Below the pieces are notes generated by a model, which was not told the DNA's origin, made no database searches, and worked only from the letters and a program-made list of their open reading frames with translations. A stretch of DNA of 64,000 nucleotides from Planctomycetaceae bacterium (GTDB taxonomy: Bacteria; Planctomycetota; Planctomycetia; Pirellulales; UBA7805), in the NCBI GenBank assembly GCA_902630355.1, contig CACOUL010000005.1, forward strand, positions 1-64,000, written 5' to 3'. Both the position numbers and the translations under genes were made by a program. Below are positions 25,732-34,711 of this stretch, piece after piece. Numbering within the stretch: position 1 is the stretch's first letter; every line of letters starts with the position of its first letter.

Positions 25732-27687
25732 ATGAAAGTCTGGTTCAATCGCATCAGTGAAAGCCGCCGCTCAATGCTCGAACTCGAGGGAACTGAGTTC
25801 CGAATTGGCCGCGACCAGTCCAACGACATTGTCCTCACAAGTCCACTTGTGTCGCGCGAGCATGCGGTCGTGCGCCTGGTCGGCGAACAACTCGAGCTTG
25901 AAAATCTGGGCATCAACAGCTGCCTCGTCGGAGAAACGGAAATCCTTGGTGGTCAGTCGGCCTCATTTACGCCGGGCGCTAAAATTCGAATCTGGCCTTA
26001 TACGATTTCATTTCAACGCGAAACAGAATCGAGCTATAGCCAGACAGAAATCGAGTCGCATTTGCGTCGTCAAATGGCAAAACTTGAACTCGATATTCAT
26101 CAAAAGCTTCTGGAACGACTCGATCTTTACGAATTCGAGGGTGAGCGGGGCGCAACGCAAGACAGCATCATTCTCCTGGAAAACAATATTGAGGATGTCT
26201 GCCGGGACCTCAACCTTTTTGGCGATCAAAACGAAGCGTTGCTCGAAGAAATTACAGGCATCACACTTCGCGACCAACTTGTCAATCAGTTGATCCTGGA
26301 AACGGGTGAGGACGACGTCGTTTTTGACCTTGCGGTCTTAACCAGCAACGAGTTTGATATTCCCGCTACACTCGTACCGGAACGAGAAACGGAGCTTCAT
26401 AGCCTGCTGACCTTTATCCGGGAGAAGTTGGCGTTAAACGAATTGCCGGATGTGAGCAGTCGTGTTCGCACTTTAGAACAAAAGTTTGCCGAAACATTTC
26501 ATCTCGTGCGACCCCACCTTCATGGCGAATTACGCAAATATCTTATCCTTCGTGCAATAAAGAAAGATCTCAAAGATACCGTATTCGGGTTCGGGCCTTT
26601 ACAGGATCTACTGCGGGCACCGACGATCACCGAGATCATGGTGGTCCAGAGCGATCAGATTTTTGTCGAGCGCGACGGCATTATCGAAAACTCCGGAAGG
26701 CGTTTTCTCTCCGAAAAGGTAACCGAAGCGATCATCGAAAGGATCGTAGCCCAAGTTGGCAGACGAATCGACAAAAGCCAACCGCTTGTTGACGCTCGGC
26801 TTCCTGACGGGTCCCGCGTCAATGCCATCATTCCGCCGCTGGCAATTAAGGGGCCGTGCCTGACGATACGAAAATTCCCCATTCAGCGTCTGGCAATGGA
26901 TGACCTTATTGAATTTGGAAGCATCTCCAGGTCAGCGGCAACATTTCTTCGCTCGGCGGTGATTGACGGTCGGAATATCTTAGTCAGTGGGGGTACTGGC
27001 ACGGGAAAAACCACCTTCCTTAATATTCTTTCCAGTTTCATTCCATACAAGCAACGGATTGTCACGATCGAAGACACCACGGAACTGCGACTGCATCAAG
27101 AACATGTGGTAACCCTTGAATCAAAGCCCGCCAATGTCGAGGGGGTAGGGGAATATACCATCCGGGACTTGGTCACCAATGCGCTTCGAATGAGACCCGA
27201 TAGAATTCTGGTCGGTGAGTGTCGCGGTGGTGAAGCGCTCGACATGGTTCAGGCGATGAACACCGGCCACGACGGATCGATGACCACCCTCCATGCAAAC
27301 AGCGCAGATGAGGTTTTGGAGCGACTTGAGGTCCTCATTCTGATGGCTGCCGATCTCCCCGTAATCTCTATCCACCGACAGGTAACGTCCGCAATCGACC
27401 TGATTGTCCACATTGACCGCTGGCCCGGAGGGCAGAGAAAAGTAACCCAGATTGCCGAGATCACAGGGATCGATCCGGATACCAAGCGTGCGAACACGAC
27501 CGATATCTACAACATCCGACAAACTTCCAGTTCGCTGCGGCCCACAGGATATCTTCCGAGTTTCATTGATAGCCTGGTTGATAAAAACCTGATCGATTTA
27601 GATTTCCTGTACGAAAACTACAATGAATCCGCAAATCAACCATCGACTAACGGGGAAACACTCTCCTCAAACGAGCCCTTCGGGTAA
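25732..27687 (+). CDS. cpaF: FHA domain fused to CpaF/TadA-type secretion ATPase
   Basis: A 651-residue hexameric ATPase predicted to power assembly or secretion at the inner membrane. Residues ~15-95 form an FHA domain (FRIGRDQSNDIVL, SREHAVVRL), which binds phosphothreonine peptides. A helical linker leads to the CpaF core: LQDLLRAPTITEIMV, VDARLPDGSRVNAIIPP, Walker A GGTGTGKTTFL (near residue 420), IEDTTELRL, the Walker B region RILVGECRGGEALDM and the His box STTLHANSADEVLERLE (read MTTLHANS). ATG 25732 follows the AGGG of gccgAGGGaattttg. The FHA head suggests control by one of the protein kinases encoded nearby. Confidence 0.93.
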   Translation: MKVWFNRISESRRSMLELEGTEFRIGRDQSNDIVLTSPLVSREHAVVRLVGEQLELENLGINSCLVGETEILGGQSASFTPGAKIRIWPYTISFQRETESSYSQTEIESHLRRQMAKLELDIHQKLLERLDLYEFEGERGATQDSIILLENNIEDVCRDLNLFGDQNEALLEEITGITLRDQLVNQLILETGEDDVVFDLAVLTSNEFDIPATLVPERETELHSLLTFIREKLALNELPDVSSRVRTLEQKFAETFHLVRPHLHGELRKYLILRAIKKDLKDTVFGFGPLQDLLRAPTITEIMVVQSDQIFVERDGIIENSGRRFLSEKVTEAIIERIVAQVGRRIDKSQPLVDARLPDGSRVNAIIPPLAIKGPCLTIRKFPIQRLAMDDLIEFGSISRSAATFLRSAVIDGRNILVSGGTGTGKTTFLNILSSFIPYKQRIVTIEDTTELRLHQEHVVTLESKPANVEGVGEYTIRDLVTNALRMRPDRILVGECRGGEALDMVQAMNTGHDGSMTTLHANSADEVLERLEVLILMAADLPVISIHRQVTSAIDLIVHIDRWPGGQRKVTQIAEITGIDPDTKRANTTDIYNIRQTSSSLRPTGYLPSFIDSLVDKNLIDLDFLYENYNESANQPSTNGETLSSNEPFG

Positions 27688-27717
27688 CATAACCTGCATT
27701 TTTTGGCGTAGTCGTCC

Positions 27718-28587
27718 ATGCTCCTGGCCAATTCATCACCCAATGAAATTGTCATTCTCGCCTCCTCGCTCTTTGTGGGCGCAGGTGTGGGACTTTTTTC
27801 ATATGCGTCAAAACCGTACTACTTGCGCGGCATCGATTATCTCGAAGCTGATTTTTCTGATAAGTTCCGCCGTCTTCAGATAAGCACGAGCAAACTACGG
27901 CTCGGACTTATTCTCTGGTCGATTGGCCTGCTTGTCATTTTCCTCGTGTTCACCCTCTTGCTGGGGAGTCTCATCTTCGGATTCCTAAGCACCCTGTTGC
28001 TCTTTTCAGGCCCATGGTGGTATCTGAGACGGAAAGCGCAGATACGACGCGACCAAATTGAAGACCAGCTTGCCGACGCAATGGTTTCTCTTTCAAGCGC
28101 CATCCGAGCCGGCGTTTCATTGCCCCAGGCAGTCGAGATGCTGGCAGACAACTCCCCCCAACCGATCAAGAGTGAATTTGGGTACATCATGACCGACTAC
28201 GAAATGGGCAAGCCGCTCGATCGTGCCCTTCAGGAAGCCAAAGAACGTCTCCGCAGCGAGAATTTTGCTCTGTTTGCTGCCGCAATTCTTGCAAGTCGTG
28301 ATAGTGGCGGCCGACTCAACGAGACCGTGGACCGCATCGCACATTCGGTACGCGAACTGCAGCGCCTGGAGCGGAAGGTACAATCCGATACGGCAATGGC
28401 CCGAAAAAGTGCCATCTACATGGCCATTGCCCCGTTCATTATCCTGGCAGCCTATTACTTCCTCGATAGTGGAGCGGTTTCCAATTTATTCAGCACCACG
28501 ATCGGACAAATGCTCCTTGCGGCTTCGATTGTATTGAACATCATTGCCTATTTGTGGGCGCGACACATCTTGAACCCCGATATCTAG
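27718..28587 (+). CDS. tadB: TadB-like inner-membrane platform protein (T2SS F family)
   Basis: A 289-residue membrane protein. N-terminal hydrophobic segments (NEIVILASSLFVGAGVGLFSY, then LILWSIGLLVIFLVFTLLLGSL) precede the cytoplasmic GspF-like domain (DQLADAMVSLSSAIRAGVSLPQAVEMLA ... MGKPLDRALQEAKERL ... LFAAAILASRDSGGRLNE), and two more helices end the protein. TadB and TadC form the platform contacted by the CpaF ATPase. It lies 30 bp after cpaF and 21 bp before tadC, so one transcript is likely. Assignment as TadB rather than TadC rests on gene order. Confidence 0.88.
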   Translation: MLLANSSPNEIVILASSLFVGAGVGLFSYASKPYYLRGIDYLEADFSDKFRRLQISTSKLRLGLILWSIGLLVIFLVFTLLLGSLIFGFLSTLLLFSGPWWYLRRKAQIRRDQIEDQLADAMVSLSSAIRAGVSLPQAVEMLADNSPQPIKSEFGYIMTDYEMGKPLDRALQEAKERLRSENFALFAAAILASRDSGGRLNETVDRIAHSVRELQRLERKVQSDTAMARKSAIYMAIAPFIILAAYYFLDSGAVSNLFSTTIGQMLLAASIVLNIIAYLWARHILNPDI

Positions 28588-28608
28588 CTTTTCCAAGAGA
28601 AAATCCGC

Positions 28609-29550
28609 ATGTCTCCCGAAATGCAACTTCATTCTGCAGCACCCGACTTGCTTATCGTCCGCCTGATAGCGAGCGGGGCGATCGCCACCGGTCTGGCAAT
28701 TCTAGGGTGGTGGATCATCTGCTCCCTCGCCTCGGAAGACCTGGAACAGAAAAACGAGTGGCGATTCGATATTAACCGTGTGAATGAACTCCGCCGGCTT
28801 GATCAGGTTTTCCGCACCTTTCAACCCGCGATCCAGCTTTTTGCCCGCATCAACCGCAACATGTTCGCCGAGTCTCTCCCTTCAATCGCACGGGAAATCA
28901 ATGCGGCGGGGCTTCCTCGTTTTTGGCTACCCGAAGAGTATTTGGGGAAACTCCAGTTTTTTGCTGCGGTGCTCACACCCGTTTATCTCTGGTTTTTTGT
29001 CAGCTCATTCGGTGAGATTGGGATTGCGCTGGCTTTCATGGGGTTTATCGCAACCGCATGGATTCTTCGACTCCACCTAAGAAATCGCGCACTTTATCGT
29101 GTCGTACTGATCAAGCGTCGCCTCCCGTTTTTGCTCGACCTTATGACGCTCCTGATGGAGGCGGGCTCGACCTTCCTTCACGCACTTCGCCAGGGCGTCC
29201 AGGAATTCGAGGGACATCCCGTGGCTTTTGAGTTTGGCCGCGTGCTGGCGGACATGCAAATGGGAAAGACTCGCACCGATGCATTCCAGGCCATGCAGTC
29301 ACGTCTGGCCGACGATGAAATTTCGAGTATTATTTCGTCGATTATCCAGGGGGAGCAACTCGGTTCGCCCCTCGCCCAGGTATTTCGCATTCAATCAGAT
29401 GTGCTTCGGATCAAGCGGACACAACGCGGCGAAAAGATTGCAGCCGAGGCGGGAGTCAACATGCTGTTACCCGGAATTCTCATCATGCTTTCAACTGTTT
29501 TAATTATCCTGGGACCATTTTTGATAAACGCGGTTGGATTTTTAAATTAA
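28609..29550 (+). CDS. tadC: TadC-like inner-membrane platform protein (T2SS F family)
   Basis: A 313-residue protein with a first helix (IASGAIATGLAILGWWIICSL), two central helices, the GspF domain (RLPFLLDLMTLLMEAGSTFLHALRQGV ... MQMGKTRTDAFQAMQSRL ... ISSIIQGEQLGSPLAQVFRIQS) and a final helix (LLPGILIMLSTVLIILGPFL). The pattern matches TadC. It follows tadB after 21 bp and is followed after 18 bp by the zinc-ribbon protein. With TadB it should form the membrane platform for the ATPase. Confidence 0.88.
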   Translation: MSPEMQLHSAAPDLLIVRLIASGAIATGLAILGWWIICSLASEDLEQKNEWRFDINRVNELRRLDQVFRTFQPAIQLFARINRNMFAESLPSIAREINAAGLPRFWLPEEYLGKLQFFAAVLTPVYLWFFVSSFGEIGIALAFMGFIATAWILRLHLRNRALYRVVLIKRRLPFLLDLMTLLMEAGSTFLHALRQGVQEFEGHPVAFEFGRVLADMQMGKTRTDAFQAMQSRLADDEISSIISSIIQGEQLGSPLAQVFRIQSDVLRIKRTQRGEKIAAEAGVNMLLPGILIMLSTVLIILGPFLINAVGFLN

Positions 29551-29568
29551 CCCACAGCGAAACGCACT

Positions 29569-30504
29569 ATGGCAATTGAGCTTGATTGTCCCCGTTGCAA
29601 CCGGAGCCTTTCTCTGGCCGACGAGTTAGCCGGGCAGTATGCGCAGTGCAAACATTGCGAGGGGCGAATCTGGGTATCGGCACCTCAAGCGCCGAAGTCC
29701 GGTCAACCCTCTTCTCGCAGTCAACCACCACCTGTGCCGTCCGTCACTGGGCCAACACCGGGGGGAGACTCCGGGCATGATGAAGTCAGTCCCACCCCAC
29801 TCCCGACAGCCAGCCATGTCGCGGCGCCACCCCTGACCAACACGACGGACATGCCGACACAGCCTCCACCAACTGCGTCCACTGACACCAACTCGAGTGA
29901 CATGGCGACAGAAAGGTCGGTTTCACCGCCACCGATAACCGCTTCACCTGCCAATCCCCCGCCGCCACCAAAAAAAAATAAACGGGTCGCTGAATTAATA
30001 GCGGCCGAACCGGCACAGTCACGACTTGAAGTCGGGCCCGGCGGAGACCTCCCCGAACTAAGCCTTTCGGCCGGTGAAGATCAAGACAGCGATCAGAAGC
30101 AGAAGAAAAAATCAAATGACTGGCTGGTTTTTGCTGTAATCATCATGAGTCTCGTTGTCTCCACCGCGATGCTCATGATAGATAGCGAAACAAACCAAAG
30201 CGTTCAAGGTGAGACAAAGCAACATATTCGTGATAAAATCAAAGCCAAATATTTCGGGCCTCCGGAAGGCCCGTGGCGGAAGTATCAACAGCTACTGCGT
30301 GATGCAGCGCTTGCGAGGAGTCAAGGCGATTTTGAAAAGGAAGAACAAAACTACCGGTTGGTTTTGTATCAACTCAATGCGGCTGATCTCGACAAAACTG
30401 ACCAGGGGGTAACCGGACTCCGCAGAGCGACGAGGAACGACGCGTCCCTTCCGAGCGACGAGGAACTCAAAACGCTTCTGCACGCACTGCTATATAACAA
30501 TTAA
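29569..30504 (+). CDS. Zinc-ribbon, single-pass membrane protein after tadC
   Basis: A 311-residue protein of unknown function. An N-terminal zinc ribbon (CPRCNRSLSLADELAGQYAQCKHCEGRIWV) is followed by a ~130-residue Pro/Thr/Ser-rich, probably disordered linker, one membrane helix near residue 185 (WLVFAVIIMSLVVSTAMLMI) and a ~100-residue helical outer domain. The architecture parallels the proteins at 14080 and 19389. Its position between tadC (18 bp gap) and the kinase-caspase gene (20 bp gap) places it in the same operon. The linker could be a kinase target for FHA binding, but that is speculation. Confidence 0.7.
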   Translation: MAIELDCPRCNRSLSLADELAGQYAQCKHCEGRIWVSAPQAPKSGQPSSRSQPPPVPSVTGPTPGGDSGHDEVSPTPLPTASHVAAPPLTNTTDMPTQPPPTASTDTNSSDMATERSVSPPPITASPANPPPPPKKNKRVAELIAAEPAQSRLEVGPGGDLPELSLSAGEDQDSDQKQKKKSNDWLVFAVIIMSLVVSTAMLMIDSETNQSVQGETKQHIRDKIKAKYFGPPEGPWRKYQQLLRDAALARSQGDFEKEEQNYRLVLYQLNAADLDKTDQGVTGLRRATRNDASLPSDEELKTLLHALLYNN

Positions 30505-30524
30505 ATACTATTACTGTATTCAGC

Positions 30525-33500
30525 ATGCAGCCACACGCGCGTTACAACATTATCGCCCAGATTGCATCGGGAGACTTTGCCTCTGTTTTCCGTGCGCGCG
30601 ACAAAGAACTCGCTCGCGATGTGGCGATCAAGCAAATCCATCCGCATTTTCTTGCTGATCCAAGGCAACTCAATCTGTATTGGGATGAGGCTCAGACACT
30701 CGCATCACTGGAACATCCCAACGTATTAACGATTTACGATATTGATCGTGAACGCGGCTGGCTGATTCTGGAACTCATGAAAGACACCATGCAAACGCGC
30801 GCGGCAGGCAAGCCGCTCGACTTGGATTTGGTGCGCATGGGACTGATCTGCGGACTCAAGGCACTCGATTTTTTACATAAGAGCAACATTATTCACGGTG
30901 ACGTTAAACCGAGCAATTTGCTCATTGACCGTCGCAATTGGATAAAACTGGCAGATTTCGGATTCGCGCAACGAGCAACCAACGATCAGGGGAGTCTGTT
31001 TAAAGGAACCACTCGCTATATTGCCCCCGAACGCGTTGACCCCGAACGATTCGGCCCGGTGGGCCCGGCCAGCGACCTCTATTCGCTCGGCTTTGCCATG
31101 TACGAATTGTTGTGTGGCAATGCCTTTGAATCGCTGTTTCCGGGATTCGCGGCATTTGGATCGGATAAACAAATCGCCTGGATGATGTGGCATGCCGGCC
31201 CAGACCGGCACATTCCAAAAATCAGTCGCGTTCTGAAGGGTGTACCCGAGGACTTGGCACATGTCATCGAGCGCCTCGTGATAAAAAACCCCGAAGAACG
31301 CTATCGGGATGCCGAGGAGGCGATTCGCGATCTCAAACTCGGCATGGGGCAGCAGGCGGGAATGACTGCAGCCGAAAAAGCCGAAGAGGAAGCAGCGGCT
31401 CTCGAAGCCGAATCAAAAAAGAGGCGGAAAAAAATTCTCATCGTGGCAGTGTGCAGCTTAGTCCTTAGCTTGCTACTAGTCGTCTGCCTTCCGTTCCTTG
31501 AACCGCCGCCACCACCCGAGGTAAAGCGATTACCGGAAATTCACGGTGAGATTGTGCAAATCTACGAATCTCCGGCATCGGATGACTCCACACCGGACAT
31601 GACGCTCGGAAAGTTTGTGATTGACGCTGACCGAATCATCATTAAAGGTCCGAACGCTACGGACAAAAAGCATGAAATGGTCGGCGACCAGATCAACGCC
31701 CCGCAAACATTGAACATCCGCTCGATCGATCAGATCACTATCAATGACGAGCGATTAAATCTCAAAACTCCTGAATTCGGCATGCACCTCTTTAAAGTCG
31801 GGGATAGCGTTCGCTCCGAAGTCGATCTCGATCGCACGACGGGGCAACAAATCCAGATCATTCATATTTCCCGACCCATCGAAGACACTGGAGAAATTGT
31901 CGATGTCCAACCGGACAACAATGCGTTCGTCATCAAGAGTAGATCGTTCGATAACGATTTGATTAAGATTTTCCTACCGGAAGCTATTGTGATCGAAATC
32001 AATGACAGAAAGCGACGGTCGCAAAACAACAATACTGCAGGCCTACTTAAAAACGGCGATCAGGTTCAACTCAGCCACAACGTCTTTTTTGAGAATGGGA
32101 AGCAAACCGATGATCGTCAAGCTCAACATGATTCCGTGATCCGGGTCACCCGTCAACTCACAACGAGAGGAGAAATCCAAGACATCGATGTTGCAAATCG
32201 AACGATCATTGTTCGCACAAGTAATGGCGAAAAACGCTCCATTCGACTGGGAGATACATGCGAAATAATCGTCAACGGCCGAAGAAATATCCGCGATCGG
32301 AAACTTTCAATGGCCGACCTCAAATATCGCGATCAAGTAACAGTAGACCACGATAATCTTGCGCAAACAATCGATGCGAGGCGAACAAGCAAAGGAGAAG
32401 GGTCGATTCTTAAAATTACTCCGGCTACACGACGCCTCCGAATCCAACTTCAGGGAAGCGATTCCCGTATTGCATCTTTTCATCTTCCAGAATCCGTAGC
32501 CGTCACGCTCGGGCCCGAGCAGGTGACGCTTGAAGACCTTCAACCGACCGATATGGTGACCCTCACTTACGATGACACCGACTCGGATAACCCGGTTATC
32601 AGCCAACTCACGGCAGAGAGGCGAGCTGATCGCAAGCGCTGGGCGATCGTACTGGGATTCAATAAATACGATGATCGCACACTTAGCCCGGTCGCGCATC
32701 TTGGCCCCGCTTCAGACAACGTTGTGGACACCCTGATTCGGCGCTACCGGATACCCGAAGACCAGGCCCTCAGGCTAAAGAACGTGTCTCGCACGGAACT
32801 CAAATCAAATATCAAGAGCTTTCTTCGGCAAATACGGCAGGGCGATCAGCTTCTCGTCTACTACGCAGGACACGCATATATTGATCGCAACAATCAACCG
32901 CAGCTGGCAACAACCGATTTCGAACTTCTCGATGCAGCCAACACAGGGCTTCCCCTCGCTTGGCTCATCGAAAACATTGAGACATGTTCGGCGGATGATA
33001 CGGTTTTATTCCTCGACACCTGTCACGAGGGGAGCGGCGCCGATTTACGCCAACAACCGTCGAGCGAGGAGCAGATCCTGTTACTTGAAAAGGATCGGTC
33101 TCGGCCCGCTCTCAAATCACTCCGGGTGATCACCAGTTGTGGCGCCAACGAGAGAGGGCAAGTGGATCGCGGGGAGGGTATTTTTGCAAATGCAATTGGG
33201 GCAGCCTATCGAGGTGATGCAGATACAGACGCTGACCGAAACGTCACACTTGCAGAAGTAAGCGATTTCGTTCGCAAGTACCTTGCAAACGAAACCAATG
33301 GCGCCCAAACGTCGCGCGTCATTATGCCCGGAAAGGTCGTCCCCCCGAGACTCAGTCCGGATGCCATCGAACAAATGAAGGCACTGGCTGACCAACTACG
33401 GAAAACGACAATTAATTCACTGGAAATCATTCAACTGGTAGATGAACTCGATGGGGACTCAGCGGAGGAACCTGAACCAAAACTCTTATGTGGCCTTGCC

Positions 33501-34019
33501 GAAGTCCGCCTTAAAAACTACCGCGACGCGATCATGCGTTTTGAAGACTGCGGAGAAAGTCCCATTGCCATTCAAGGAATTATCTGGAGCAACTATCGCT
33601 CCCGCGACTACTCTGACGCAGTCGGCCAACTTATCACACTTACCGACATTGCAATACAAATGCGGGGTGGCGATGAGCGGCAGAGGCGCGAAGCAAAAAG
33701 AATTTTAGAGTGGGCAGGAAGACTTCGGGAATATGCGGCCGCCGAAGCCCCTAAAAGAGACCAAATATCGACCCTCGATGCGGAACAGATCGATGACGCC
33801 GTAAAGAGCGGAGGCCGAGATGCCGAAACATTTTACAATGAAGGACGAGAATCGGTACAGAAGGTAGCGGCACGGTTTGACCGTGCGATCGACGAGGCGC
33901 CGAGCAATGGAGCACGGTCGGTCGCGCGAAACAAAAAAATGAAACTGAGCAACTATGCCGATTTCAATCTGTCGCTCCTCATCCAGCAGATCATGCGATC
34001 GGCACAGGAAGACGGCTAA
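30525..34019 (+). CDS. Transmembrane Ser/Thr kinase fused to caspase-like (C14) protease
   Basis: A 1164-residue fusion. Residues ~7-275 are a kinase with VAIKQI, HGDVKPSNLL (Gly replaces Arg, catalytic Asp kept), DFGFAQ and APERVDPE, so it may be active. One membrane helix lies near residue 305-325 (LIVAVCSLVLSLLLVVCLPFL). Four or so repeats of a beta-rich ~80-residue unit follow (HGEIVQIYE, TGEIVDVQPDN, RGEIQDIDVANR, GSILKITPATR). The caspase domain spans ~700-930, with WAIVLGFNKYDD, catalytic His in YYAGHAY and Cys in LDTCHEG. An EF-hand-like loop DTDADRNVTLAE suggests calcium control. A helical TPR-like tail ends the protein. It is the last gene of the Tad-like operon. The substrate is unknown. 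Confidence 0.88.
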   Translation: MQPHARYNIIAQIASGDFASVFRARDKELARDVAIKQIHPHFLADPRQLNLYWDEAQTLASLEHPNVLTIYDIDRERGWLILELMKDTMQTRAAGKPLDLDLVRMGLICGLKALDFLHKSNIIHGDVKPSNLLIDRRNWIKLADFGFAQRATNDQGSLFKGTTRYIAPERVDPERFGPVGPASDLYSLGFAMYELLCGNAFESLFPGFAAFGSDKQIAWMMWHAGPDRHIPKISRVLKGVPEDLAHVIERLVIKNPEERYRDAEEAIRDLKLGMGQQAGMTAAEKAEEEAAALEAESKKRRKKILIVAVCSLVLSLLLVVCLPFLEPPPPPEVKRLPEIHGEIVQIYESPASDDSTPDMTLGKFVIDADRIIIKGPNATDKKHEMVGDQINAPQTLNIRSIDQITINDERLNLKTPEFGMHLFKVGDSVRSEVDLDRTTGQQIQIIHISRPIEDTGEIVDVQPDNNAFVIKSRSFDNDLIKIFLPEAIVIEINDRKRRSQNNNTAGLLKNGDQVQLSHNVFFENGKQTDDRQAQHDSVIRVTRQLTTRGEIQDIDVANRTIIVRTSNGEKRSIRLGDTCEIIVNGRRNIRDRKLSMADLKYRDQVTVDHDNLAQTIDARRTSKGEGSILKITPATRRLRIQLQGSDSRIASFHLPESVAVTLGPEQVTLEDLQPTDMVTLTYDDTDSDNPVISQLTAERRADRKRWAIVLGFNKYDDRTLSPVAHLGPASDNVVDTLIRRYRIPEDQALRLKNVSRTELKSNIKSFLRQIRQGDQLLVYYAGHAYIDRNNQPQLATTDFELLDAANTGLPLAWLIENIETCSADDTVLFLDTCHEGSGADLRQQPSSEEQILLLEKDRSRPALKSLRVITSCGANERGQVDRGEGIFANAIGAAYRGDADTDADRNVTLAEVSDFVRKYLANETNGAQTSRVIMPGKVVPPRLSPDAIEQMKALADQLRKTTINSLEIIQLVDELDGDSAEEPEPKLLCGLAEVRLKNYRDAIMRFEDCGESPIAIQGIIWSNYRSRDYSDAVGQLITLTDIAIQMRGGDERQRREAKRILEWAGRLREYAAAEAPKRDQISTLDAEQIDDAVKSGGRDAETFYNEGRESVQKVAARFDRAIDEAPSNGARSVARNKKMKLSNYADFNLSLLIQQIMRSAQEDG

Positions 34020-34684
34020 ACCTTACCTGCTCTCATAAGCTGCCCCACCGTTTTCTCATGTCGCTGTCCGCGCCGTACGAAGTACCACCACGGTATCCGC
34101 ATAGGCCAAAGTGCGAGCGAACGGATAAATTCCGACTGCCGCTCGAGAGCGTCCGCGAAATCATTCTCGAATTCTTCTTCACCGGCGAGAGGAGTCATGC
34201 CCGCAAGACGCGCCAACGCCTGCAACCCCTCCTGATGACGGCGATAGAGCACAGCGAGCGTGGCCGTAAAACTCTGGAGATAACTGCCCGGCGGGGTCGG
34301 TAGCAACTGACTATCTTTTGATTTTCCGGTGGTGAGCATTCCCTGCTCACAAATCGTTACAATATCGATAAGAACGTTTCCATTGGCCAACAGATAGGCA
34401 CACACGTAGGTTCGCTCGCCCCTCTTTTGCCAAGCAACCAGACCCGCAATACCGGCCATACGCTCTACTTGATAGGCTGCGACCGGATCGAATGCGTTGA
34501 GCGACAGCCACGGGGTATCGACTGCACCTGTCGCGACGACCCTCTCAAGCAGTACCTCTGCGGCGCGACCCGCAGTTGCTTGTAACTGGACATTGCGCAT
34601 CGCAAGCACCGGACCACTGCCCGCACAGGCGACCAGTACCCAAACCGCTCCCAACGCAATGAGGCCCCAAACCACGACGGTCAT
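34016..34684 (-). CDS. Membrane-anchored protein of unknown function
   Basis: A 222-residue protein with an N-terminal hydrophobic segment ending in small residues (VVWGLIALGAVWVLVACAGSGPVLA) that may be an anchor or a lipoprotein signal (LVACAG). The remainder is soluble and helix-rich with no recognised motif; the C-terminus is very basic (RRGQRHEKTVGQLMRAGKV). It is convergent with the kinase-caspase gene and shares a 4-bp overlap of stop codons (34016-34019). It lies on the same strand as the EF-hand protein 27 bp upstream, so the two may be cotranscribed. Confidence 0.6.
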   Translation of the reverse strand: MTVVVWGLIALGAVWVLVACAGSGPVLAMRNVQLQATAGRAAEVLLERVVATGAVDTPWLSLNAFDPVAAYQVERMAGIAGLVAWQKRGERTYVCAYLLANGNVLIDIVTICEQGMLTTGKSKDSQLLPTPPGSYLQSFTATLAVLYRRHQEGLQALARLAGMTPLAGEEEFENDFADALERQSEFIRSLALWPMRIPWWYFVRRGQRHEKTVGQLMRAGKV

Positions 34685-34711
34685 ATCATCTTACTCCGAC
34701 CAAATGCGGAA

